Source: an uncultured Peptococcaceae bacterium (GTDB lineage Bacteria > Bacillota > Desulfotomaculia > Desulfotomaculales > Desulfocucumaceae). From it: DNA of 50,492 nt. Positions 41,486-49,604 of the stretch are shown here, one piece after another. The translations under genes were made by a program, and so were the position numbers. Numbering within the stretch: the stretch's first letter is position 1; every line of letters starts with the position of its first letter. Under the pieces are notes generated by a model. That model was not told the origin of the DNA and searched no databases. It saw only the letters and a list, made by a program, of their open reading frames with translations. The stretch is taken from the NCBI GenBank assembly GCA_958417755.1, contig CATZDY010000005.1, forward strand, positions 1 through 50,492. Direction: 5' to 3'.

Positions 41486-42013
41486 ATGCTAAGCCATGAA
41501 ACCAAAGCCACTGAAGAGCAAAAGGAAACCAAAGCCATGAGTATCACAGAAGCAGTGTTTCAAAACGAAGAAGCCTTTTTGTTGGACATTGCCGGGGTGC
41601 TGGAAGCCATTGATACCTATGAAACCTATGCTGTGCACCCGGTGATCCGGGAAGGCAAAACCATCTTTTCCTTCCGCATCCGGGGCTTGGGGGAAGATGA
41701 AATGGAAAAATGACGCAGTGAAGCCACCAAAACAGAGAAAAAACGCAAACTGGGCATCAAAATCCCCGCAGACTTTGACAGTGCCAAATACGATTCCCTG
41801 CTCATTGTGCAGGCCACCCACCCGGAGGATGCCCAAAAGCTTTGGAAAAACAAAGACCTGGTGGCCAAGGTGCCCAGTGCCATTGCCCCCTGGATGTTGG
41901 TGGATAAAGTGTTAAAATCCGGGGAAAAGGAAGCTGTACTGGCGCACATGGAAAAGCTCAGCAGCTATGGGGATGAGGACCAAACCTTGGCACAAACAGT
42001 AAAAAACTCATAA
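41486..42013 (+). CDS. xkdN: tail assembly chaperone (XkdN-like) with in-frame UGA
   Basis: The 176-codon frame carries one TGA at 41711-41713. Upstream it codes for SITEAVFQNEEAFLLD through FSFRIRGLGEDEMEK, the N-terminal half of an XkdN-like chaperone. Directly after the TGA, in the same frame, it goes on with RSEATKTEKKRKLGIKIP, then DSLLIVQATHPEDAQKLW and DLVAKVPSA, the rest of the same protein, to a TAA at 42013. Both halves are plainly coding, so the UGA interrupts one gene. In the XkdN/gpG role the protein coats the tape measure during tube growth. The start at 41486 follows GGGGG; an upstream ATG (41456) has no site. The end holds a slippery heptamer leading to the T extension. Confidence 0.82.
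42001..42007 (+). promoter_or_regulatory. -1 ribosomal frameshift site A AAA AAC
   Basis: A perfect X-XXY-YYZ heptamer sits in the correct phase: the zero-frame codons are GTA AAA AAC TCA TAA. A -1 slip continues into an open frame ending at 42201. The position, at the end of the G-type chaperone and before the tape measure, is that of the conserved gpG-gpGT frameshift of tailed phages. Confidence 0.85.
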
Positions 42014-42201
42014 AAAAACGGCAGGCTACCTTTTTGTTGGCCCAGCTGTTTTTGCTCACCGGCAAAACCCCGGATGAGTTTTACGCCAAACCCTATAAAG
42101 TGAGGCAATTCATGCTTGGCACCCTTTTAGCAGAATTGGAAGAGCGGGAAGAACGCAAAAAGAACTGGACAGAACAGGAGGCGAGAATTGGTGGTAGATG
42201 A
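42002..42201 (+). CDS. T extension of the tail assembly chaperone (-1 frame)
   Basis: About 65 residues in the -1 frame relative to the chaperone: LIKKRQATFLLAQLFLLTG, then TPDEFYAKPYKVRQFMLG and a charged helix EELEEREERKKNW-like to TGA at 42201. There is no ribosome site of its own, so it should be made only as a fusion after slippage at 42001-42007, giving a G-T protein of about 238 residues. In gpGT of lambda-like and contractile tails the T part binds the forming tube. It overlaps the tape-measure start by 14 bases, as is usual. Confidence 0.8.
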
Positions 42202-45200
42202 CAAGCAAAGAAAAAAAACCTTGGCCCAGCCCGTAAAAAGGGCAGCGCAAAATACCCCTACCAAGGGTAGCCCTCGCCTTTCTTTCTTCCGGCAACAAGC
42301 GGTCAAGAAGAACAAAGAAAGCCAAGCCCAATTGCTGCGGAACCTAGGGCCTTTGCTCCAGGGCCAAATCCGAAAAAGTTTGTGCCAGGTTTTAGAAAAA
42401 GGCTGGAAGCTGGGGCTTCAAAACACCCAGCCTCCGGCTTTTCCCTTGGCCCCAGCCCAGGAGCCTTGGACCCAGGAGGAAGATTTTGCAGACCAAAGTC
42501 TCCGGGGAGATAACAAGGCCTTGCAAATCACCGCCCAAGTGTTGGTGACCTTGGCTACAAATCAAAAGATGGAACAGATGTTCCCCCAATCTTCTGGAAC
42601 ATCCTTGGCCCCCAAACCAAGGAGGATGCCCTTGTCCCAAAGGAGCCCGGTGTCCCCCCGGATGGACAAGGGATACAGTCCCCTGGGGCTTCTCAAACAG
42701 CGGACCAAAGCCTTGGTGGCTACAAAGGGATTATCCAGGGAAAAAGAGCGAAGAGAAACCAGACCTTTGGGGAAGCTGCCCGCAACAACAGGCTTTGGCC
42801 AGGCTTTTGGTTATTCTCGAGATGTAGCTTTGAGGTCTTTTCTTGTCAACAAAGCATTGGGTTGGCCGGAAAAAGGCCTTAGGGATATCCCTTTGGCCTC
42901 TCATACAGCATGGCCGGATAGGCCCAGGCCCTTGCAAAGCCCGGATTGGGGGGGCAGTTCCCGGGGAGCCAATGCTTTGTCCCTCCGGGACGGTCTACGA
43001 CCTGGGGGCAGGGAAGGGATTGGCTCCGGGAGAGGGGGCCAGTGTTCCGGCGTCCGAGGATATGTCCCTGGGAGCAGCCAAACCAGAGGCCAGGCCCCGG
43101 CAAATCCCTTAAGTCCTGGCAGAGGAACTTGGCCCCTGGCCAAGGATTCCCGCCCAAAGGCTGTTAGCAAGGAAACCATTTGGTTTTGGATGTGGGGGAT
43201 GGAGCAAGCGGTTGGTAAAATCCAAGACCTGGGGGCTGCCTTGCGTCAATTGACTGCCAAGGTTTGGACCATTCCCGTCCGCCTGGGCCAAGAAAACGAA
43301 AGTTATGGTGCCCAACTATTCCAGGGCCCAAGGGCTTTTGGGGCTTTGGGAACAGAGGTTCGGACTTTGCCGGCCCAATCCCGGTTTAGCCCCTTAAAGC
43401 CCCGCCAAAAACAGGGACAAAGAAATTCTGGGCGTCTGTCCTCTCTCCCAGGAGGAACAGGCGCCTTTTCCTTGGCTGGGCAAAGACAGACTAGGCAAGC
43501 CCGAGCAGGGGCTTTCCTAAATCTTCCCTTGGGGCCATTCTTAGGGCCCATGGCTGCTGGGAAACCCTTTTCCCCAAGCCCGATCCCTTGGGGTGTTGAA
43601 GCACTTTCCAAGGCTCCAGTCCTGGGGAAAAAGGAAACCCTTGGCGTAGGAGCAGGGCAGGAAAGATCCCCCTGGGGGCAATTCCTGCGTTTGATCTTGC
43701 TGTTGGGGTTGCAAGAATTGCAGCTCATCCGCAAGGCTTTGGAAAGCAGAAAAGAGCCAGGGTTGTGGCCTAGGGTCTTTGTGGCTAGGGATGCTATAAG
43801 TCATGATGAAGGCCAGAAGTTAGGGCAGATTATGCTTCCCCGGACTCCAGGGCAGGCAAACAGTGAAACTGCAAGCAAAGGGGTTTTGTTGCTTTTGCGG
43901 CTGCCGGGAGAAAACACCTCTAAGGAAAGTAATATTCCAGGGGCTAGTACTTCTTTGGGGAATCTGTTGATGGATAAATTCATGCAGATGGTTGGTCTTT
44001 CCACAGATGTGTTTTCTTTCTTAGGAGGTATCATGGATTTAATTCCCTTGGATATTTGGCCGCAAACCGGAGAAGGGGGCCAACCTCCCCTACCCAATTG
44101 GCGTAGAAACCTTGGTCTTGCAGGAAAAGTGCTGGGAAAAGTGGTTTTCCCCTTAACATTGGCCTCAGGGATTTATGAGGTTTCCCAGGCAGAAGACAAA
44201 AACAGAGAAATCGGGGTTCAAGTGGGAGGTTTGCTTGGTAGTGCGGCAGGTGAAGGTCTTGGAATGCTTGCTGCTCTTCTCGTTGCAGCAGCAGGAGCGC
44301 CGGTAATAGCCCCCTTTGTAGGATTTGGGTTAAGCACTTATCTGGGCTATGAAGGAAATGTCATTGGGGAAAATCTGGGGGGCAAGTCTGTGGATTGGTA
44401 TCGGGAATACCAGGCTTATGCGGAACAAAGAAAAACCCAACCCCCTCCGGAATCCCCAGGGGTTTTATCCCAAAAGGGTTATGAAATTGGTGATAAATTT
44501 GGAAAAGGGATTTTAGGCGAATGGGTAGGCCATAAGTTTGACCAATGGATCCAGGATTATAGTGCTTTTGAACAAAAAAGAGCGGCAGAAGCAAAGGAAA
44601 AGGGCTGGTGGTCTAATCTTTTGTTTTATCTCAACGGAAGAGCTTCCCAAGAGTGGTTTTGGAAAAAAGTTAAAGGAGAACCTCTGGATGAAGTTGAGAA
44701 AAAAGCTCCTGCTACTGCCCAAGCAGGTCAGTTGGGATCACAAATGGCCACCAATGAACTCACGATAAAAGGGACTACCGAACAGCTGCAAAAAGAGCAG
44801 CAAACAATACAGACAGCTGATGATTACAGCTGGTTGGCCCTGTATTTGGGGGATGATTTTCAATTGCAGGATGTACAAAAACTCATGGCCCAATGGGAAG
44901 AACAAGTCATCCCGTTACAACATCTCCAAGGCCAGCCCCAGGGAGCTGGCGGGCAAGGCGGGGCTTTGGGACTGGATATGACCGGTTATTTGAACCAAGA
45001 GGTGTACGAACCCTTCCGGGGCATTGTAAACCGGGCCCAGTCCTGGGGCCGCAATCTGGTGCAAAACTTTATCAATGGCCGGGACCAAGTGGATTTGGGC
45101 CTGACCAGCTGGTTGGATACAGTGGTCTATGAACCCTTCCGTTCCTTGGTGAACCGGGCCACCTCTTGGGGCCGCAATCTCATGGCTAATTTCAACCAAG

Positions 45201-46630
45201 GCCTGCGGCAAACCCCCATTGCATGGCCACCCCTGCTTGGAGGCAGTGGGGGTCCTTCCGGGGGCCCTGGACCCGGCGTTTCTGATACACATACTACCAG
45301 TGGCTTTACTCCTCCGAACCAGGAGGGAAAACCTTGGGTAATCACTGAGGTGGAAAGACTAAGGGACTGGAGCAAGGATCCCAAACAAGAATTGCAGGGA
45401 GAAAATCAGTTCTCCCTGCAAAGTATAGTGGATACAAAGAACATGGGTCTTGATTTTGTTTTGGGAGAAAAAACAAGCTCCCAGGGGGAACAGATGTACG
45501 CCCTAGCCCAGGAAGCATCCCTGGCGCCAAGGGCTGCTTTTTCATCCCCAAGCCTAGCTGCATCTATGCTGGAAACAATCCAACAAAAGCAGAGCACCTG
45601 GGAAAAGCAGATGCCCAGGGAAGCACAGAGGACAGGGCCAGTGGTCCTTGCTTCCCTGGCCCAATCATGCACCGATCCTCTGGGCGGGCAATTGCCGTAT
45701 GTGCTTTCTCTGGAAAAAGAAAACACGTATAAAAACCAAGAGGAACGCCAAATGGAGAAAATCCAAGGGGCCAAGGGGCAGTCTTGGTTCCTCGCTGAAC
45801 CTTTGCTGGAAGCAATCCAACAAAAGCAGAGCACTTGGGAAAAGCAGATGCCCAGGGAAACACAGGGGGCAGGAGCAGTGGTTCTTGCTTCCCTAACCCA
45901 GGGTTTGCTCCCTGGAGATTGTTTGCAAAAACAACCCTTTGAGGGGCACCTGGCCCAGCCCAGACGTTGGGTGGGGGAAGATTTCTACAGCCAGCAAGCC
46001 CCGGTGCTTTCTCCGCAGCTCCCAAATACCTGGGGGAAAAATAGATCCTGGCAAATGAACTGGAATGAGGGCCTCTTGCCCCTGGAACAGGGGGTAAAAA
46101 CCATGGTTTTATCTGCCTATGTTCCGGAAACCCAAGAACAGGTGGGGGTATCCCAGAGCTCCTGGGCAAAAGGAACTTCCCCTGGGGGGAGGATCTATGT
46201 TGGCCTAGGAATCCCGGAGGCTTTGGTTTCCCGGCAAGAACCCCTGGCCCCTGGTTTGGGGTTTGTTAGAGGGGATTGGTCCCCCAGGGTTTCCTTGGAT
46301 GCGCCCCTTTGGGAACAGGGTCTTCTGGGGGGTCTTTTAGAAGCCTTGAAAAACCTGGGCTCCCCAGGGGCAGTGCCTTGGTCCGGGCCAGAGGATGAGG
46401 CAACAGGCCAGGGCCGGGACAGCCTGCTTACCCCAGCCTATTCCTGGGCAGGGGAAACCCAGGATCCAGCCCTGGCTGCTCCTTTGACCTTGCAACTGGA
46501 TTTCAAGGGTATGATTGGCAACCTGGTTATCCAAAGGCAAGATGATTTGGAGCAGGCCAGCCAGGACATTGCCCAGCAAGTGTATGAGCAATTGCGGGAA
46601 GCCTTTCACAACATTCCTACCTTGGTATAA
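42188..46630 (+). CDS. tail tape measure protein
   Basis: A protein of 1480 residues, the longest gene, in the tape-measure position. It starts at TTG, six bases after a perfect AGGAGG, inside the T frame. Residues 1-600 are unusual: very basic and rich in Pro, Gly, Gln and Arg, with few heptad patterns. Residues about 590-740 are hydrophobic with glycine-rich helices (GVQVGGLLGSAAGEGLGMLAALL) that could insert into the target membrane, as tape measures do. Residues about 930-1005 hold a duplicated unit VYEPFR-x-VNRA-x-SWGRNL. Residues about 1125-1240 contain two copies of IQQKQSTWEKQMPRE. The C terminus is a helix with LTLQLDFKGMIGNLVI, often seen at the end of PBSX-like tape measures. It sets tube length and is released on contraction. 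A hairpin follows at 46640. Confidence 0.82.
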   Translation: MVVDDKQRKKTLAQPVKRAAQNTPTKGSPRLSFFRQQAVKKNKESQAQLLRNLGPLLQGQIRKSLCQVLEKGWKLGLQNTQPPAFPLAPAQEPWTQEEDFADQSLRGDNKALQITAQVLVTLATNQKMEQMFPQSSGTSLAPKPRRMPLSQRSPVSPRMDKGYSPLGLLKQRTKALVATKGLSREKERRETRPLGKLPATTGFGQAFGYSRDVALRSFLVNKALGWPEKGLRDIPLASHTAWPDRPRPLQSPDWGGSSRGANALSLRDGLRPGGREGIGSGRGGQCSGVRGYVPGSSQTRGQAPANPLSPGRGTWPLAKDSRPKAVSKETIWFWMWGMEQAVGKIQDLGAALRQLTAKVWTIPVRLGQENESYGAQLFQGPRAFGALGTEVRTLPAQSRFSPLKPRQKQGQRNSGRLSSLPGGTGAFSLAGQRQTRQARAGAFLNLPLGPFLGPMAAGKPFSPSPIPWGVEALSKAPVLGKKETLGVGAGQERSPWGQFLRLILLLGLQELQLIRKALESRKEPGLWPRVFVARDAISHDEGQKLGQIMLPRTPGQANSETASKGVLLLLRLPGENTSKESNIPGASTSLGNLLMDKFMQMVGLSTDVFSFLGGIMDLIPLDIWPQTGEGGQPPLPNWRRNLGLAGKVLGKVVFPLTLASGIYEVSQAEDKNREIGVQVGGLLGSAAGEGLGMLAALLVAAAGAPVIAPFVGFGLSTYLGYEGNVIGENLGGKSVDWYREYQAYAEQRKTQPPPESPGVLSQKGYEIGDKFGKGILGEWVGHKFDQWIQDYSAFEQKRAAEAKEKGWWSNLLFYLNGRASQEWFWKKVKGEPLDEVEKKAPATAQAGQLGSQMATNELTIKGTTEQLQKEQQTIQTADDYSWLALYLGDDFQLQDVQKLMAQWEEQVIPLQHLQGQPQGAGGQGGALGLDMTGYLNQEVYEPFRGIVNRAQSWGRNLVQNFINGRDQVDLGLTSWLDTVVYEPFRSLVNRATSWGRNLMANFNQGLRQTPIAWPPLLGGSGGPSGGPGPGVSDTHTTSGFTPPNQEGKPWVITEVERLRDWSKDPKQELQGENQFSLQSIVDTKNMGLDFVLGEKTSSQGEQMYALAQEASLAPRAAFSSPSLAASMLETIQQKQSTWEKQMPREAQRTGPVVLASLAQSCTDPLGGQLPYVLSLEKENTYKNQEERQMEKIQGAKGQSWFLAEPLLEAIQQKQSTWEKQMPRETQGAGAVVLASLTQGLLPGDCLQKQPFEGHLAQPRRWVGEDFYSQQAPVLSPQLPNTWGKNRSWQMNWNEGLLPLEQGVKTMVLSAYVPETQEQVGVSQSSWAKGTSPGGRIYVGLGIPEALVSRQEPLAPGLGFVRGDWSPRVSLDAPLWEQGLLGGLLEALKNLGSPGAVPWSGPEDEATGQGRDSLLTPAYSWAGETQDPALAAPLTLQLDFKGMIGNLVIQRQDDLEQASQDIAQQVYEQLREAFHNIPTLV
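44985..45195 (+). repeat. internal repeat 1 in tape measure gene
   Basis: Two copies of about 85 bases, at roughly 44985-45071 and 45110-45195, each coding VYEPFR and VNRA-x-SWGRNL. They are imperfect at the DNA level (about 75-80 percent by eye). Confidence 0.7.
45569..45899 (+). repeat. internal repeat 2 in tape measure gene
   Basis: Two copies of about 93 bases (45569-45662 and 45806-45899), 237 bases apart and thus in frame, nearly identical over the core ATCCAACAAAAGCAGAGCAC. Recombination between them would shorten the protein by 79 residues. Confidence 0.85.
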
Positions 46631-46639
46631 AAGAAAGAC

Positions 46640-46664
46640 CCCCAGCCCCAGGATAGGGCTGGGG
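46640..46664 (+). terminator. hairpin after the tape measure gene
   Basis: A 9-bp perfect GC-rich stem CCCCAGCCC / GGGCTGGGG with a 7-base loop lies ten bases after the stop. It lacks a long T run on the plus strand, so it may be a partial terminator or an mRNA stabiliser. Confidence 0.5.
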
Positions 46665-46727
46665 CTTTCGCAAGAGCAATAAGAAAAAACAGCTGATGAA
46701 CAATGAATGCAAAAAGGGGGCGGGCCC

Positions 46728-47414
46728 ATGGATTTTTATTTGATTGAAGACAAAGGGAATTTCCAGTTCCAACGCTTTCATTTTCCCGTGAACCCGGAGC
46801 AAGTGACTTGTAAGACTGCTGCCCGGACCCTTACCTTTGACAGCATGAATCTGGGCAAAATCATCTTGCCCAAGGGGCGGGAACCCACTGTATTTTCCTT
46901 TGAAGGTTTGTTTCCCGGGCCAGTGCGCCGGGACAGCGTGTTGGTCAAGGATTATACAGACCCCCAGGTCATTGCCGGACTTTTGTCCTGGTGGCGCAAT
47001 GCAGGCACAAAGCTGAATTTTGTGGTCACAGATACCCCCATAAACCATGATGTGTATATCCAAAACTTTGTGCATACCTGGGGCGGGGGCCACGGAGATG
47101 CCCGGTATCAGCTGGAGCTGGTGGAAGCCCTGGCTGTGACCATTCTCACAGATCAGGAGTGGAAGGCCCAACAGGGGATTGCCCAGCCCCAAGGGAACAA
47201 GCAAGTGGTGCCCCTGGCCAACCGCCCTGCCCCAGCCTCTCCCCCCAGCCATACCGTGCAAAAGGGGGATAGCCTTTGGAAAATCGCCCAACAGTATTTG
47301 GGTGCAGGCAGCCGGTACAGGGAAATTTATGACCTCAATGCTGAGATCATTGGCCCCAACCCGGATGTCATTCAAGTGGGGCAAGTGTTGCTGTTGCCAG
47401 GATCGCAAGCTTAA
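46728..47414 (+). CDS. xkdP: LysM-containing baseplate/tail protein (XkdP-like)
   Basis: A protein of 228 residues. The N-terminal 150 residues match the XkdP-type tail protein domain (FHFPVNPEQVTCKTAARTLTFDS, then SFEGLFPG and a WRNAGTKLNFVVTDTPINHDVYI block). A proline-rich linker leads to a C-terminal LysM domain (about 178-225: HTVQKGDSLWKIAQQYLG, then QVGQVLLLPG) that binds peptidoglycan. It probably forms the hub that joins the tube to the baseplate. The ATG at 46728 lies behind GGGGG; the upstream frame adds seven residues only. A strong terminator follows at once. Confidence 0.9.
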   Translation: MDFYLIEDKGNFQFQRFHFPVNPEQVTCKTAARTLTFDSMNLGKIILPKGREPTVFSFEGLFPGPVRRDSVLVKDYTDPQVIAGLLSWWRNAGTKLNFVVTDTPINHDVYIQNFVHTWGGGHGDARYQLELVEALAVTILTDQEWKAQQGIAQPQGNKQVVPLANRPAPASPPSHTVQKGDSLWKIAQQYLGAGSRYREIYDLNAEIIGPNPDVIQVGQVLLLPGSQA

Positions 47415-47441
47415 AACTTCCCCTGGCCTTGGGGCAAAAGG

Positions 47442-47473
47442 AGCAGCCAGACAAAATTCCTGGTTGCTTTTTT
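47442..47473 (+). terminator. intrinsic terminator inside the tail operon
   Basis: A 9-bp stem AGCAGCCAG / CTGGTTGCT with a 9-base loop is followed by TTTTTT. It lies between xkdP and xkdQ, so it must reduce expression of the baseplate genes or be passed by antitermination. Confidence 0.85.
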
Positions 47474-47571
47474 AAGTCCCTAGGCCTGGGTTTTGCTTTA
47501 AAAGGGACCCTGCTTTCCCATTAAACCCATGGGGGAGACTTCCCTTGATTGCAGGAAAGGAGGGCTGCTCC

Positions 47572-48576
47572 TTGCTTGATGCAGCCAATGTACAATACGC
47601 CCTATTGGTCACCACCCCCTCCGGGGAACGGGTGTTCCTGACGGATTTTATCCGCCAGGCCAGCTGGGAAGAAAATGACGGCGAATTGGCCGCCCGGTTG
47701 GAAGTGCAGCTGCACAACCAACCTTTGCCCCAAGGGGGCTATGTCCACGAATTGACCCCGTTAAATGCCCCCCTTACCCTGTTGGCCCACTGGGGCTTGG
47801 GCTGGAAAGAGGTATTCACCGGCCGGGTGATGCGCTGGAATTACCGCAATGACGGTTTGGGGGCCAGCACCCTCTTGGCCTATGATCAGCTCATAACCCT
47901 GTTCAAAAGTGAAGATGACCGCTTTTATCCCGGCGGCACCACAGCCAAGGCCGTGATCTTGGATTTAGCCCAGGACTGGGGCATTCCCCTGGGCCAAGTG
48001 GCTGGGCCCAATACCCCTTTATCCAAACAAATGTTCCGGGGCTGCACAGTGGCCCAAATGCTCCATAGCGTGCTCACCGAAGCCCAGGACCATGGCAGTG
48101 GCCGCTGGTTTTTGCGCAGCACCCAGGGAAAGCTGGAGGTCCTGCCAGCAGGACAAAACCAGGTGATCTACCACTTTGGGGCGGATAACGGGGGCGTATC
48201 AGCAGAAGAGGATTGGAACATCGAAAAACTGGTAACCCGGGTGCAGGTAGTGGGGGCCCAGCGGGAGGACGCCCGGGCCAAGGTATTGACCCAAATGGAT
48301 GGCAACACCTCCTTTGGCACCTTCCAAAAGCTGGTCTATAGCGGCCAACACGATAGCCTGGAAGCTGCCAACCAAGCAGCCCAGGAAATCCTAAAAAAAG
48401 AAGGCCAGCCCCAAAAAACCCGCAAAATCCTGGCCGCAGATTTGCCCTGTGTGCGCAAAGGAGATCAGGTGCACATTGCCGGGGGAACCATTTTGGGCTA
48501 TTTCGTGGTCACTGGCATCCGCCATGATCTGAAAAGAGGCACCATGCAGATGGAGGTGGAAGACCTTGCCCTATGA
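47572..48576 (+). CDS. xkdQ: baseplate hub protein (XkdQ-like)
   Basis: A protein of 334 residues of the XkdQ/YqbQ family, related in fold to the gp27/gpD hub. Visible pieces are SGERVFLTDFIRQASWEEN, ELAARLEVQLHNQ, EVFTGRVMRWNYRND, DQLITLFKSEDDRFYPGGTTAKAVI and the C-terminal VRKGDQVHIAGGTILGYFVVTGIRHDL. It starts at TTG 47572, seven bases after AAAGGAGGG; the upstream TTG at 47545 would leave that site inside the gene. Its end overlaps the xkdR start by 11 bases. Confidence 0.88.
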   Translation: MLDAANVQYALLVTTPSGERVFLTDFIRQASWEENDGELAARLEVQLHNQPLPQGGYVHELTPLNAPLTLLAHWGLGWKEVFTGRVMRWNYRNDGLGASTLLAYDQLITLFKSEDDRFYPGGTTAKAVILDLAQDWGIPLGQVAGPNTPLSKQMFRGCTVAQMLHSVLTEAQDHGSGRWFLRSTQGKLEVLPAGQNQVIYHFGADNGGVSAEEDWNIEKLVTRVQVVGAQREDARAKVLTQMDGNTSFGTFQKLVYSGQHDSLEAANQAAQEILKKEGQPQKTRKILAADLPCVRKGDQVHIAGGTILGYFVVTGIRHDLKRGTMQMEVEDLAL

Positions 48577-48982
48577 TCATGCAGTGGCCTTGGCCTTGCT
48601 CTTGGATGAACGCATGAAACAAACCCAGCCCCGGCCAGTGTTGGAGCTGGGGGAAATCCAGGGCAACAAAGGCCTGGCCTTAGACCGTTGCCAGGAGGTT
48701 TTGCCCCCTGGAGAATACTATGTATTTGACACCTGGGCTACCCTGCATTTGCCCGGGGTGCGCTACCAGGGAAGCATCACCCATCCAGTGGATGAAGACG
48801 GCAGGCCTTTGCCTGATTCCAAAAGCCATTCCTGTAGCTTAAGCCTGCAAGCCAAGGACATAGAACAGGTGCGCCTGGAGCCCAAGGCAGCTTTAAAAAC
48901 CGGGGATAAGGTTTTGGTGGCTTGGGTCAATGACCACAAGGATGCGGTGGTGTTGTGCAAAGTGGCCAAAGGCCGGGAATGA
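48566..48982 (+). CDS. xkdR: DUF2577 baseplate protein (XkdR-like)
   Basis: A protein of 138 residues with the DUF2577 pattern: an N-terminal helix, the strand LELGEIQGNKGLALDR, and a C-terminal OB-like barrel ending LKTGDKVLVAWVNDHKDAVVLCKV. It begins at TTG, six bases after GGAGGTGG, within the end of xkdQ, a coupled start. In the PBSX family this protein and XkdS form the baseplate around the hub and may include the membrane-piercing spike region. Confidence 0.85.
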   Translation: MPYDHAVALALLLDERMKQTQPRPVLELGEIQGNKGLALDRCQEVLPPGEYYVFDTWATLHLPGVRYQGSITHPVDEDGRPLPDSKSHSCSLSLQAKDIEQVRLEPKAALKTGDKVLVAWVNDHKDAVVLCKVAKGRE

Positions 48983-49043
48983 ACTTCCCAAGACAGGCAA
49001 CCAAAACTCCCCAAAACCAGCCCTAAGACAAGGAGGTGCAGCT

Positions 49044-49481
49044 ATGCCCACATTGTATCCCTCCTTTGCCCTGCCCCCCCAGGGGCAGGACTATGGGGAA
49101 GGACCCTACCCTGGGGGCAAAGATCTGTTGTTTGACTTTGCCCGGGGTGATTTTGTGCTGGACGGCAGCGGCCGTTTGCAGCGGGCAGATGCCCATGCCT
49201 CTTGGCAACAGTGGTGTCTCAAAACCCTTTTGACCAAGCGCAGCACCTGCCTGGCCTACGGCCAGGCCATTGGCATTGATGATGTATTACACGAAAAGGA
49301 TCCCAAGGTGGTGGAATCCCTGCTTACCAGAACCATCACCCAGGCCTTGCTGGCCAATCCCCGGACCGAGGCTGTGGGAGGCTTTGCCTTTGCCTGGCAG
49401 GGAGACCAGCTGTACTGCTCTTTCTGGGCCAAGGAAAAGCAAGTGCCCCAGAAAGAGTCCTTTGGGATCCAGCTTCGTTGA
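49044..49481 (+). CDS. xkdS: DUF2634 baseplate protein (XkdS-like)
   Basis: A protein of 145 residues. DUF2634, a relative of phage T4 gp25 and W-type wedge proteins, is shown by DLLFDFARGDFVLDGSGRL, WQQWCLKTLLTKRSTCLAYGQAIGIDD and VVESLLTRTITQALLANPRT. It should connect the sheath to the wedge. The ATG at 49044 lies behind AGGAGG; the longer frame begins inside xkdR. The next gene is separated by a remarkable hairpin at 49501. Confidence 0.88.
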   Translation: MPTLYPSFALPPQGQDYGEGPYPGGKDLLFDFARGDFVLDGSGRLQRADAHASWQQWCLKTLLTKRSTCLAYGQAIGIDDVLHEKDPKVVESLLTRTITQALLANPRTEAVGGFAFAWQGDQLYCSFWAKEKQVPQKESFGIQLR

Positions 49482-49500
49482 ACAAAGCAAGCCTATAGAG

Positions 49501-49541
49501 CCGGGCTTTAGCACCTATTCTTTTCAGGTGCCAAAGCCTGG
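49501..49541 (+). other. long hairpin between xkdS and xkdT
   Basis: A near-perfect 16-bp stem CCGGGCTTT-A-GCACCT / AGGTGC-C-AAAGCCTGG with a 9-base loop and only one mismatch and one G-T pair. No T run follows, so it is not a standard terminator. Confidence 0.65.
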
Positions 49542-49604
49542 TTATCCTACAACCTTGCCTGGATTTTTCTGGCAGGGTTTTTTAGAAAGGTTGAGGTGAG
49601 GTCC

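Noticed and set aside
41714..41760. Selenocysteine insertion at the UGA of the chaperone gene
   Set aside because: The bases after the UGA do not form the stem with bulged U and apical G/U that bacterial SECIS elements need, and no selenocysteine genes are in the window.
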